DNA from: Neopestalotiopsis rosae
Lineage: Eukaryota > Ascomycota > Sordariomycetes > Amphisphaeriales > Sporocadaceae
Direction: 5' to 3'
DNA length: 64,000 nucleotides
NCBI GenBank assembly: GCA_023078685.1
Contig: JALGAS010000001.1
Location: 8,246,001 to 8,310,000, forward strand
Positions within the stretch are counted from its first letter, which is position 1, and every line of letters begins with the position of its first letter. This document shows positions 23,001 through 33,370 of this stretch, piece by piece. The position numbers and the translations under genes are program-made. The notes below the pieces were generated by a model that was not told where the DNA came from, made no database searches, and worked only from the letters and a program-made list of their open reading frames with translations.

Positions 23001-23179
23001 GCCTTCCATCTAAAGCCCCTGCGTCCCCAATCTATGCCTCTATCGTCTATGCTGGATTCCCAATTGAACACAGGACAAACCGTGACAGGATGAAGCCACG
23101 ATCCATCGCGACTCGGTCGCGTTTCACACAGTCGAGAGCATTGTGTGAGCCCAGCCTCCGCAAGATGGGAGTAAACCGT
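20034..23179. other. Long intergenic stretch, no supported gene
   Basis: It opens with a degenerate, out-of-frame copy of the kexin repeat (20048-20083). A pyrimidine-rich tract at about 21140-21260 looks like a promoter or leader on the plus strand, but no convincing coding frame follows. Frames of 133-149 codons at 20612-21061 (+), 21464-21865 (+) and 21418-21843 (-) overlap and lack domains. Confidence 0.4.
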
Positions 23180-23816
23180 TTAGGTCTGTGTTTCCTCAAG
23201 TTAGAATTGAGCTCGTTCAACATCAAGTGAGGTATTTTTGTTTTCCGGGAATTACGTACGAACTTGGCCATGAGGGCAACCATGAGGTCGAAAAGACCGA
23301 TGGCCTCGACGAAAGCGAAACCCAGAATGGCGTAAGAGAAAAGCTGGCCACGGAGAGCAGGGTTGCGGGCAACACTGGTCAGGAGGGCAGAGAAGACGAG
23401 ACCGATACCGATACCGGCACCAGTCAGACCGATGGCGGCGGAACCCATACCCAAGTTCTTGGAGACCTCGACCATAGCCTGAGCGATCTCAGAGGAGTAG
23501 GCACGCTTCTGGAAAGCCTGACGGGTGGTGGCGTTGATGATCTGGGAAGCCTGCTGGCGCTTGACGGTCTGGAAGGCGTTGCCTGTGAAGGGATTCGATT
23601 AGCCATTGTCGCGGGCCATTGAGATGAATTGAGTTCTCGATGGAGGCAATTGAGCTCGATGGAAGAAAAGTTTTTTTTCGCTCGTCGAGCGGGTTTTCAC
23701 GTACTGGTGATGCTGCGCTTGGCGGCAGCGGTGGCCTGGACGCGCATGGCAGGGCGGGCAGCCTTGGTGGCCATGGACGAAGCCAGGCGGGAAGCAGCAA
23801 CACGGACGGCGGCCAT
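23180..23816 (-). CDS. ATP9: ATP synthase subunit 9 (proteolipid c), mitochondrial precursor
   Basis: Nuclear-encoded c-subunit of the F0 rotor of mitochondrial ATP synthase. Exons 23816-23705, 23582-23260 and 23185-23180 give 146 aa, almost the length of the Neurospora precursor. Residues 1 to about 66 are a basic, Arg/Ser/Ala-rich import leader ending in the processing region [12 protein letters not shown]. The mature part has two hydrophobic helices joined by the polar loop ARNPALRGQ, with the proton-carrying Glu in [11 protein letters not shown]. The reading frame at the end of exon 2 runs into intron sequence. Splicing GTACGT...ACAG brings in a final exon of only six coding bases, ACC TAA, which restores the conserved C-terminal Thr. 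Introns are 122 and 74 nt. Confidence 0.97.
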
Positions 23817-26800
23817 TGTGATGGTTGTGGATGGTTTGAGGGGAGAGGTGTGGATGGAAAGTTGCGGTGGCTTTGAGATTGATGGATGGGAAGGAGCAGA
23901 AGCTGTGTGATCTGGGGAAAAGAGCTTGGAAAGTTGGGAAGGGAGAGCTCGGAAAAACGAAGGGACAGGTGGACATGAAAGACAGCCGGTTTAGAGCGCA
24001 ATGCAACCGCTGGCAGCTGGGAAGACGGACAATCGAAGGCTGATCAACCAAGAGATGGGAGACAAACGACGGCGTCGACTACTGTGTGGATCAAGAAAGG
24101 ACCAAAGCTCGTGAGAAAATTTGCTGGAGCTACCCAAAAGAGACAAGGGCCACCGGATATTTTGGTGGTTGCGCAAGGCGACAGGGTGAGTCGGGTCATT
24201 TCGGGTGGGCCTCACCTGTCACTGCTCACCTTCCATGACCGCGTTTTCGATTTCGACAGCGGCAACAAGTCTGAGGCCTTTTTTTTCTTTATGGTTTCGT
24301 TTTTTTGTTTTCTGCTCTTGCTTCCGTCACTAACCAAGAAGTGTGGCACACTTCGTGATTCATGGCTATCGGTAACGGACTCTTTTGTCTACGCAATGGA
24401 GAAACTATGCAACCATCCAATACAACCGTCTGAGTTCTTTTGGGTTGGGCCTCTGCGGCCAATTGAGTTTGCAAAGCTCGTGGGGGGGACATGAATCAGA
24501 AACGGAACAAGAATAGACGAAAAGGTAATAGTCACCTCCACTGTTCAAGGCCCCCACTTGGCGGCTGGTGCGATAGTACACAGTAGGTTGCGTCGTTTGT
24601 TGTGGTGACTGGTGACTGGCGGGTTTGGATGGGGGATAGAAACGGAGGAAAGTTACGGTGATGACTAGAGAGTAGAACAAACGATGAGAGGAAAGGCTGT
24701 CAAAGAACTTGTTGACCTGCCACCTCAGTAGACATAATTAAAAGCCGATCTTACTGAGCCTATTTCTGTGCCGTGTCAGCATACTTGGGATTGATAGGAG
24801 AGAAAACTTTCACTCGGACCTTGATAAGCTTCACGGTACAATGGTACATATGACAGGGCTCTGCTGCAATAGACAAGGCTTTCCACCAAGGCTGTTCTGG
24901 TTGTTGATGTTAGCTGATGATGATGAACCATTCAAAACGTGAAACTCGACTAACACCGGGCGATCTCATGAATATAGCGCACTGTGCAACGCACGGGGCA
25001 ATATAGACAAAAGAAACAACTCCTCTCCCAACCTGGATAAATAGTCGCATCGCCGCAGTAGATGTGTAAAGTATGTGAGCTGCAGTTCGAGAGATTTAAA
25101 AATAGGGGATTTGTTTCTCTACAGCATTCCCCCCAAAACCCAAAAGCTGAGGAAATGAAAGCGGGTCAGATCTAGAAAACTTTTCGGCCAATGGCACGTC
25201 ATCGCTAATGCCGGCAGGTCGGAAACCCATTTACAGTCTTGGTGAGCCTCAAATGGAAGCGCGCCCAAAAATTGCATTTGACCATGCTGTGTAACCCGAC
25301 AGAAACATGCACACACTTCTGGTAACAAGCTTTTGGTGAGCTGTCATATTGCACCTTGCTCGTCTCGATGAAATTCCGACCCGTCTCCTATTCCTTAAAC
25401 GAATCCTCGTCGACCCCAAATTTCTACGCCTACTCTCCCCGATGTCGCGGAAGCCTTGATCAGATTCGAATACTGTACGGTCCATCAGCCTACTCGGAAC
25501 ATTTGGCTACCATGAACGAACTCGACTGCACACTGAGCTTGAGCAGAGGTTCGCCTCTCTGGCCTTCGTGGCCTTGCCGGCTCCGTGCCTCAAAACAAAC
25601 GACGCAACACAGCTGATCTGGACGCGATCATGTCAATTTCCGGCGCATACGGTGTCCATTCCTGGCCCAGCCTTGATTTGCATTTGGACAAGGGTGGCAG
25701 AGGACTACCAAATTCTGCAGTAACCCAAGTCGATAAACAGGACTATCAGTCCCCGTCATTGGCGAAATCGATTTGAGCCGCTGTGCCGGTTTCTTTCTCG
25801 CAGACTACGACTCGAATACTTTGCACCCGTCCTGGTGTCCGCTGCACAGGATACGTGCCCGCGTGTTCATGCCCATTTCAAGCAAGCCCCTTGGCCGTTG
25901 AGAACGGCTGTCATGCTGCCACGCGTGCGCTTCTGCTCCAATCGTGGCGCCAATGCCGTGCAATGCACCATTGAGCATCTCATTTTTCGCTTGTCGCAAT
26001 GCTAGCAGCTAGCTACCCTTGCAGCAATGACAAGGATTTAGGGCATTTGAATACAGTGCTCTGTAAACTGCTTGCAGCTGTGAGTGCGAGGTAAGTCACT
26101 TCGGTTCAATGCGTTCTCTTCCGCGCATATGAAAGCACGTGATGAATTACTCCAACATTGGCTGCCACCAATTTTTGAAGCTGCCTACGTATAATACAGT
26201 GAAACTACATGTCTCAGAAGTCTTGAAGAACAAAATCATACGTCTCCATCTTCGACTGTGACGTTTTGTGTGAATCAGCTCACTTGCTACAGCACAACGG
26301 AAGCGATGACTTGACCCGAGTAGGTCTAAATCTGCCACCCGACCCTGAGCCATGAGCATGCACAGGCAACTCGACTGTCCGATCCAGCCGCCGATGATGT
26401 CGACAGCGAGCGAGAACGAGACCAACCTTACACGTACCGATGCACGGAAGATGATGTGCTTAAAAGCCGTCCCCATGGCAGAGGATACGGATGAATGCAA
26501 GGCGCATTGCAAGAAATGGCATTTGAAATATGTGTGAAGTTGGCCAGGCTTGTATGTCAGCTCACAATACGCAATGGCTGAACATCTCGTGGACAACTAC
26601 CACAGCGATTGTCACTGTACCAACGGATTAGTCTACCGAACTTGGGTGCCCTTCTTATCCGCCTGAGACCACAAGTCTCCCTTACTTGGCGCGAACTAGC
26701 ACAGTGTGTTACGCAGTCTTGAAGGTGCAAAAAGGCAGAAAGAAGCTCTAGAGACTAGTTCTCGCTAGATTTGCGTATTAGAAGATAACAAAACATGCGT

Positions 26801-27071
26801 ACCTGTACCGTCTGGGTCTCACTAGCGAAGTGAGCCATTTGCGCCCTGACCGAATTTGTTCTATAACACGGCCGTTGCATTTCGGCAGTTTGGAATCATG
26901 GCAATGCAAAAAAGAGGCCATTACAAGAGCTTACCATGTCAATTTGAGAAATGGTCCGGGACAACAATATCCGAATTTGAAGAGCAAAAAGTATACTCAT
27001 GTGCTCACTTGTTTGCAATTCTTTGCAAAAGAAGTAGACAGAGATCGTGGGAGGGAAACAGTAAAAAGAAT
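23817..27071. other. Intergenic, no supported gene
   Basis: The first few hundred bases are the ATP9 promoter, with a CCAAT at about 24458. Beyond that, frames such as 25249-25485 (-), 26147-26596 (-) and 26830-27095 (+) have no domain or splice support. Confidence 0.45.
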
Positions 27072-27171
27072 TGCTCAGCCACAGGATTGAACTGAGGACC
27101 TTCGCATTACTTGATATTCTCTTGGTAAGAGGATATTAGTACGACGCTCTAACCAACTGAGCTAGCCGAGC
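27072..27171 (-). tRNA. tRNA-Ile(AAU) with a 26-nt intron
   Basis: Reading the minus strand from 27171, a full cloverleaf folds. The acceptor stem GCTCGGC pairs with GCTGAGC (one G-U), then discriminator A. The D arm is GCTC/GAGC with GG in the loop. The anticodon stem TCGTA pairs with TGCGA, and the T loop is TTCAATC. The anticodon loop reads CTAATA...A, so anticodon AAU, read as IAU after deamination (Ile). A 26-nt intron follows position 37, leaving a 74-nt mature tRNA. Internal A and B boxes for Pol III are intact. One T stem pair (50-64, T-T) is mismatched, so efficiency may be reduced. Confidence 0.88.
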
Positions 27172-27545
27172 AACTGAATTGTTGAGAGCGTCGTCGTTTA
27201 TCGACGTATTGATCACTTCCCCTGTTTGATACAATGGGGTCGGTGTCGAGTTGAGGCACGATTGCATGGACAACATGGTTGATTGAAATATTCCAATCCA
27301 GAGAAAAGACGTTGTAAAGGTATCTTTGAGGGCATGTTGGCAAAAACAAATGTTGTACCACCAATTTTCTTCTTACTTGGTTCCTATCGTTGCAAGACAA
27401 GCTCTTGATACGAGCCACGGTTTCCCCTGAAATTGATCAAGTATCCCTGAGTTAATTTATTCATGAAATGAATAATGTGCCTTATTTACGTCGCTCGAAA
27501 ATTGGAGCATCATCTTCAAGTCTTCAGGTATTTTGTGCCTAAAGT

Positions 27546-28960
27546 CTAACGCGAGCGAAAGATTGACTCAATCTTGATCATGCGATGATCTTGTATCTTA
27601 ACAGCATTTTTGTCAGTCCGGAGCAAGTACATACTCAATTCTCGACATGCTCCTCTGCGAAAGTGAACATTCCCGAGTCTCCCCAATAACCACTTTGTGG
27701 TTAGCATTTGTCGTCCTACAAGTGATTTCAGTGCTCACTCCTGCTTGGAAGGATCACGGCAAACTCTCGTTACTATCGAGCTTGAAGCATTGACCAAAGT
27801 GCCTGCATGATCGAGGGCATTTTCCGAATTCATGTAATAGGAGTTGCGGGTCTTCTTTTGGCTCAAAATCGAATCGCTGAAAGCCGCCATCGACAGTTTT
27901 GAAGTTTCCCCACGATCAGGAGTGGTTTGAATAATTCAAGCATATCGACTTCTTATGTGAACCTCCAGCGCGGTTAATGCCTTCACCAAGAGTGTTTACT
28001 GTCGTCTGGAGACCCGTATCTGTTAGAGAATAAATTCAGAGCCTCAGGAAAACTCTGTTTGAGAGTGATCTCGACTACGTGCGTCCCCGCTGTCACTTTC
28101 GGTAGCCACTGAATCTTCTTACGTCCTATAACCAAGAAAATTCGGCAACGATGGAACAGTTGATATGTTTTAGGAAAACCTCAGTACGTGGAGGGAGCCC
28201 ATACCCACGGGCCAATCAGCTACACGCCAATGTTCGTCAGGTATCTCGATTTGCATGGCGATCATAATTAGTCAAGCATTCTGGAATGGCAAATCTGTAG
28301 ATGATATTGAAACCTGCTTTGCTGGCTGCGGCAGTTGATCTCGATATACAATTACTAAGGTTCGCGGGTTATTGAACGTGTTTAGAGCATCATTGAGAAA
28401 TTATGGAATCTAAGCTTACATAGCAAGTGGCAGAATTTCCCGCGGTCTTTTGCTGTCAGCAAGGCTCGACTGTGTAGAATACCCAGCCCAGAAAGCTTGT
28501 TGATATCAATTGGATTTTTGTAAATAATAATATCAACTCCAGTCGGATATAAATAACGCCGTTATCTGAACTCTTGCTGATGCCACCGGGATGCTACTGT
28601 AGGGGCTGCCGTGCGAATCAATGCTCCCTTGTGGTGTAATGTTGTTCCGTACGTGATCATGTCACTCGGCTGTAAGCTCGAGGTTGATAAATTTGAGAGC
28701 GTTTCTGCGGCGCTCGTGTTTCAACCTCACTGCTGGATTAAAGTAATCAATAATCTACTTACAGATGCTTGAACGGAGCTGTCTGTAAGGGTGAATGCCG
28801 ATCTTCGAACGTTGCAAGAGAAAGCGCTTCTTGACTTCATTATTTGAAATTTGGTCGCAGATCTGCAGTTGGGGTTCGAACGGAAGGGGACCGGACAGGT
28901 GAAAGTTGACCAACGGCTCTTCTTGACCAAAGGGCAGCTGCAGATTTGTCTTTGATAGCC
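27546..28960 (-). pseudogene. Unassigned minus-strand coding-like blocks, probably a decayed gene
   Basis: Several minus-strand blocks have coding character. At 28960-28690 a frame reads in part LQLPFGQEEPLVNFHLSGPL and has a GTAAGT intron near 28703. Block 28660-28420 reads in part ALIRTAAPTVASRWHQQ and LYPTGVDIIIYKNPIDINKL; it is interrupted by TAA at 28564-28562 and ends at a GTAAGC donor. Block 27890-27546 has two exons (27890-27739, 27654-27546) joined by an 84-nt GTGAGC...GCAG intron with a TGCTAAC branch-like site, encoding 86 aa. Other frames are also open in places, so the true path is unclear. I cannot name a family. Either a heavily mutated gene or an intron-rich novel gene fits. 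Confidence 0.3.
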
Positions 28961-29825
28961 GTAGTTGGCTGGATAAAGGATAACGGGTGTTGCAGAGGGT
29001 TCATCGCCGATAATGGTCATTGAAAAGTGATGAAAAGCTTTCAGCAGCATCAATCATGAAAAATCTATTAAAAGCTTATGACTGACCATATATGCGAGGA
29101 TCTCGAGCTTCATTTGTTGAAGGACTTCAGAGGGTGCAAAGCTACCAAGGGATTACGATAACCAAAAAATACATGACATAGCCATGCCTCAGGACTCAGC
29201 GTCACCTGATGACTAATTTAGCATGGCTAAGAGGGGTTGATCATTTACTGGCAGGTGAGTATAAGTTTTGGTTCGAATGGTCTGTGGAGGCTGTCTTTCT
29301 CGGTTGAATCCCACCAAGCTTAGGAAATCAGAATGCCATGTATAGACGACAAGAAGATATTCGACAAAATCCTGCCCCGGTCGCGCTCCGTACTCTTTGA
29401 TGATTTTTCGGTTACCGGGAGGTACAATTTCACAAAGTCTCTGCGAACGATTGCACCACAGTCTTGATTCCTGCTCGCGGTGATAGAGGCCAGGAATATG
29501 TATAGAGATTATGGAAGGAAACGTACGGACGAACAGTGAAACATGATTTGGGCGCGGTATTTTCCGTGGTACTCTTAATGGAAATGACGATATGTAGAAG
29601 CATCTTGTTGTCATCATGCACTGAGAGTGTTTTAATGAAGATGTCCAATGGGGACTTCTGACAATCATCGTTGCGCATCTTACCTACCACCTCAATGGGG
29701 TTGTGATAATTGAAGACGCTTCTCGACCTTTGGCATTCGCAAGTATCGGCGGCAAGGTCAGATTTATTGTGGGAATCTCCATAATGTAGTGGTAATCCTA
29801 ACAACATTCTGGGGGGGTTTTAGAA
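28961..29825. other. Intergenic with a possible small minus-strand gene remnant
   Basis: From an ATG at 29782 the minus strand begins MEIPTINLTLPPILANAKGR, and coding-like frames continue to about 29319. The junctions needed would be unusually short (about 29-33 nt near 29690; about 56 nt near 29500). No family is recognised. Confidence 0.25.
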
Positions 29826-31666
29826 TTATTCCTCGTCTTCGGCTTCAAGCTCCTTGATGGCGTAGCCCTCCACAAACCCGTCTGGATCACAAACCCTCTC
29901 AAGGTCGATTTTGTTGTCCTCCACCCATTGACGTACGGCGACCTTGTCAATTTTTACACGAGGGACTTCGCTGGCCTCTTGTTCTTTTGCTTCTTCGTCG
30001 CATTCGTCCTCCTGCCCAGCTGGACGAGGTTTCGGAGGACCTATACCTCCCTCCTCAATCAGATTCATCTCTCGAAGTATCGCCAGACAATCCTCCAGTG
30101 CTATCCATGTCTCTCTGCTGCAATCCTCGAGATCCACCAGAAGTTCCTCATTCGTGCGGCCCTTTGCTACTTCCAAGCCAAGAAGCCATCGTGTTATCTC
30201 ACCTGCCCAATACCGCTTGTAACCTTTCCGACCAAGCTCTGAGATGGGCTTTTCTGGCCCACCGATGATACCCTCACGTTTGGAGATCTCATAAGAGATG
30301 CCCATGAGAAGTGCACCAAGCCCTTTCCTTTGCCAGGGGGGAAATACAAGGATACATGCCAAATTGTTGTTATCCCATGACATCTTTTCCTTGGAGAAAA
30401 ACCCACAAATCCTGGGAGCAGGAATCTGTCCCGATGGCTCTGGGGGAGGAGTGTACGTCAGTAGAAAGTATGTAAATCCTGTCACGTCAAAGAATACCGA
30501 CTTGTTGTCGAGAAAAAGCTTGGCAAAGAGGGAAAGATTTTGACAGAATAACTACACTCAATTAGTCGCTGGCTGTGGAGGCTCTGGATTGGGATAGGAC
30601 TCACTGCGTCGCGCTCTCCATCGACCTCCCACACGCTCCAGTCGCCCTTGTCTGTGGCAAGTCCGTCATTCCTGGCAGGACGTTTGGAACGTGCAGTCTG
30701 CTTCGGGTGGGTGTAGACCTTTGTCCCTGGTACGTAGGCCAGGCTCTGGCAGTAATTTACATGCTCTGTCCATGATACTAGCTCTTTTGAATACTTGAAG
30801 CAGCACGGGCACACGTACAGTCGGTCCAGGACTGCCTCCTTTTCCTTCTTGCCCCCTCCTATCTTGGCTCCATTGCCTTGTTCGCGAAGGCCCGGATTGC
30901 CCGACGTATCTCCCAGCACCTCCTTGCTATAATACGATGGATACCATGTTTTGAAGCAGATGTCGCCCAGCGCAACCTTGTCGATGTTGCGATCTGCTCT
31001 TGGGGTGGGGGGTGGCTTGGGAATGGTTGTAGCAGAAGCCCGGCGCCGCGGCGTCAGGGACGATACCGTCGCGGGATCTGGGTAATTGTTTGCATGTGTC
31101 GCTTGCGGCCGTGACTGTGGTGATGATCTTGATTGTGACACGTAGGTTCTCGGTCGTGATGTGTTGGCTTGTATCTTTGGCTCTGCCTTGGCTACATTCG
31201 GGGATGCTGGTGCGACGGTTGGTGGTACTGCAGCCTGCGTTGTACTCGCCGCCGGTTTTGACCGCTTTTTCTCCACGGATGGTTTTGTCCTGACAGCGAT
31301 GGATGACTCTACTCCTGGTTCTGCTTCTGGCTCGGCTGTCTGACCTCCTGCTCGTCTCGTCGCCTTGGGTGCAGGCGCTGGCGTAGGCGGAGTCGCTGCC
31401 GTTTCGGAAGGGGGTTGTGTCTGCTCAGCACTTTCAAGCTTCGGCGCGTCGCCGGTCTGCGACTTTGGGAGGAAATATCTTGTAATAGTATTCTGAGGAT
31501 TCTCTAGAGTATTGGCGCGTATGCGACCACTTCTACGCTGTTTCTCAGGCTCGGCGCCTGCTAGGGGTGCCGCTCCAGCGCTGTGTCGCGTCGTCCGTCG
31601 GGGGGCGGCAGAGGAGCTCTCTGCGGTAGGCTCATCGTGGGGTTGTTTGCGCTTTTGCGGCGCCAT
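29826..31666 (-). CDS. MYST-family histone acetyltransferase (SAS2-like)
   Basis: Exons 31666-30605 and 30551-29826 join in phase 0 (GTGAGT...GTAG, 50 nt) to 595 aa. The catalytic MYST core is complete: a C2HC zinc finger at Cys286, Cys289, His302 and Cys306; the LFCQNLSLFAKLFLDNK strand; Cys420 in NLACIL; the acetyl-CoA loop QRKGLG at 428-433; and the general-base Glu454 in PEKP. Chromo and PHD domains are absent, which fits the Sas2 branch rather than Esa1 or Sas3. The N-terminal 230 residues are basic, Pro/Ser/Ala-rich and probably disordered. They hold QNTITRYF at residues 58-65, a good PCNA-binding PIP box. The protein is expected in the nucleus, acetylating histone tails (H4K16 for yeast Sas2). 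The ATG at 31666 was preferred over upstream in-frame sequence without Met. Confidence 0.92.
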
Positions 31667-32567
31667 GATGCCTCTCTCTCCTGGCCCCCTGATCGAATGA
31701 CTGGAAAACCGACCGTGGCTTGAGCTTGTAACAGGAAAAAGGCAATAGCTATCCGAGGGATCAATGGTAGACACAAGCTCTCTATGTTTGCAACGTCGTC
31801 CCTGGCGCAAGGTCGAAGCTAGGAGCTAAATGCGCATTACGTAAATCCCCGGAAATTTTCCGCCTCTTGTGATGATTCGCTTTGTTTCAACATAAAAGAT
31901 GCACACATTTATCATTGGGAATTCAATCTGTCATGGATGTAAACAATTGAAATACCGTGTTTTCTGAAAACCTTCAGCTAGACTTTCAAGTCAAGTCGGA
32001 AAGTGCAAGATTCCCAAGTGCTCGCCCAAGGACGTTTGCGTGCGCTCTACTACACGTAGGCGCCCTGAGTCCTTGACTTACATACCTCTAGCCTCTAGGT
32101 ACACTTTTCCAACATGCATCCATCCACTCTGAAGGATTCAAAAGGCCGCGAACCATTTCCTGCGCTGTAATGATTTTGTTCATCTTAATTTGATGAATCG
32201 AAGGAGTGTGACTAGTGTTCGTCAGCTATAGTCACACATTTAATAAGACTAGATGAGCACCAACGCCTTTGTACTTGGGCAACAAGAGCATTAGAGGACG
32301 AGAGAAAGATCTGCACGACAATACTCGCCAGCGAGAAGGATTCAGCTCAAAATTCAGATGGCTCAGCAACTTCAGATCACAAGAATCTGCAACAAAAGCA
32401 AACATGGACCACGCGAGGATGGAAACACCGCGATAGGTATCCTACCTCGCGTGGCCATCATACGTTGAAAAGGCCATCACACTACAAGCAAGAGTCTAAG
32501 GTATTGGACTATTGGTGCAATGAACAAAAATGAGTACATGCGGTAATACTTGTTCCATGGCACACAC
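31667..32567. other. Divergent intergenic promoter region
   Basis: Lies between the minus-strand acetyltransferase and the plus-strand secreted protein, so it probably drives both. No further gene is seen. Confidence 0.5.
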
Positions 32568-32573
32568 TATAAG
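32568..32573 (+). promoter_or_regulatory. TATA-like box of the small secreted protein gene
   Basis: TATAAG, 110-115 bases before the ATG at 32683. It lies upstream of an alternative in-frame ATG at 32644, so it does not by itself decide the start. Confidence 0.4.
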
Positions 32574-32682
32574 TAGCTCTGCTTTCGCTGATGTTCAAGG
32601 TGAATTTGTTCGATCAACTTTCTGAAATCATAACACCTTCTCTTTGAATTATTCCAAATCATTCCGTATTACCACCGCCACA

Positions 32683-33138
32683 ATGAGATCACTCACTTTG
32701 TTTGCAGTCATTCTGCTCGCTTCCGTCAACGACACCCTGGGCTATGCCATCACCACTCATGACAACGACGACTACAACGGCGTCGATCCCATCTGCATCG
32801 GTACAGGCCCCGAGTCCTGTCAAGGCGTCTACAAGTGCGACAATGCCAATCTTGATTCCATGGAATGCGTCTTTTACGTCTACGATCATGACTGCCATTC
32901 CCTGCACTCGGACAACCCATGGGCCACTGTTCAGGCTGGTGTTTCTTTCACCTTTGACGGCCTCGACCACAGCATTGACATTCAAAATGCCACGGGTAGC
33001 CTCGATGCACAGCAGATGGGCGTTGTCTGGAAGTACCTGGAAGGCTCATACGGTGATGGCTTTGGGAACGTCCGAGGCGATTGCTCGACGCAGGACAAAA
33101 AATGCGCCTTCATGAGGTCGGCGTTCACCTGCAAGTGA
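32683..33138 (+). CDS. Small secreted 8-cysteine protein
   Basis: Intronless, 151 aa from the ATG at 32683. That Met directly precedes a classic signal peptide (RSLTLFAVILLASVNDTLGYA, cut near residue 20-22). An in-frame ATG 39 bases earlier would bury the signal behind polar residues and is less likely. The mature part has eight Cys, suitable for four disulphides, one N-glycosylation sequon (NAT), and many Asp/Gly residues. It has no transmembrane segment and no recognised catalytic domain. Size, cysteine content and secretion make it an effector-like or cell-surface candidate, but this is inference only. Confidence 0.8.
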   Translation: MRSLTLFAVILLASVNDTLGYAITTHDNDDYNGVDPICIGTGPESCQGVYKCDNANLDSMECVFYVYDHDCHSLHSDNPWATVQAGVSFTFDGLDHSIDIQNATGSLDAQQMGVVWKYLEGSYGDGFGNVRGDCSTQDKKCAFMRSAFTCK

Positions 33139-33370
33139 GGAAAAGTGCTACAACAGTCTCAAGAAAAATGGGGGAATGGTGAATATGATAGACGAGCGAA
33201 CGGAAGATTCGTTTGAGTTTCATTCTCAAGTATTGTGCCCAAAGTATAGGCGTGTCAATAATTGTTTCACTTGTAATACATGGAGTGATTCATCATCAAG
33301 ATCGTTTGTTATTATCAAATAGTCCACTTCGCATCTACTTTATAGAGAAATCCAGGCCACATCTTTCTTT

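Noticed and set aside
29826..31666. Assignment of the MYST protein to Esa1 or Sas3
   Set aside because: There is no N-terminal chromo domain (Esa1) and no long Sas3-type acidic C-terminus; the layout fits Sas2 better.
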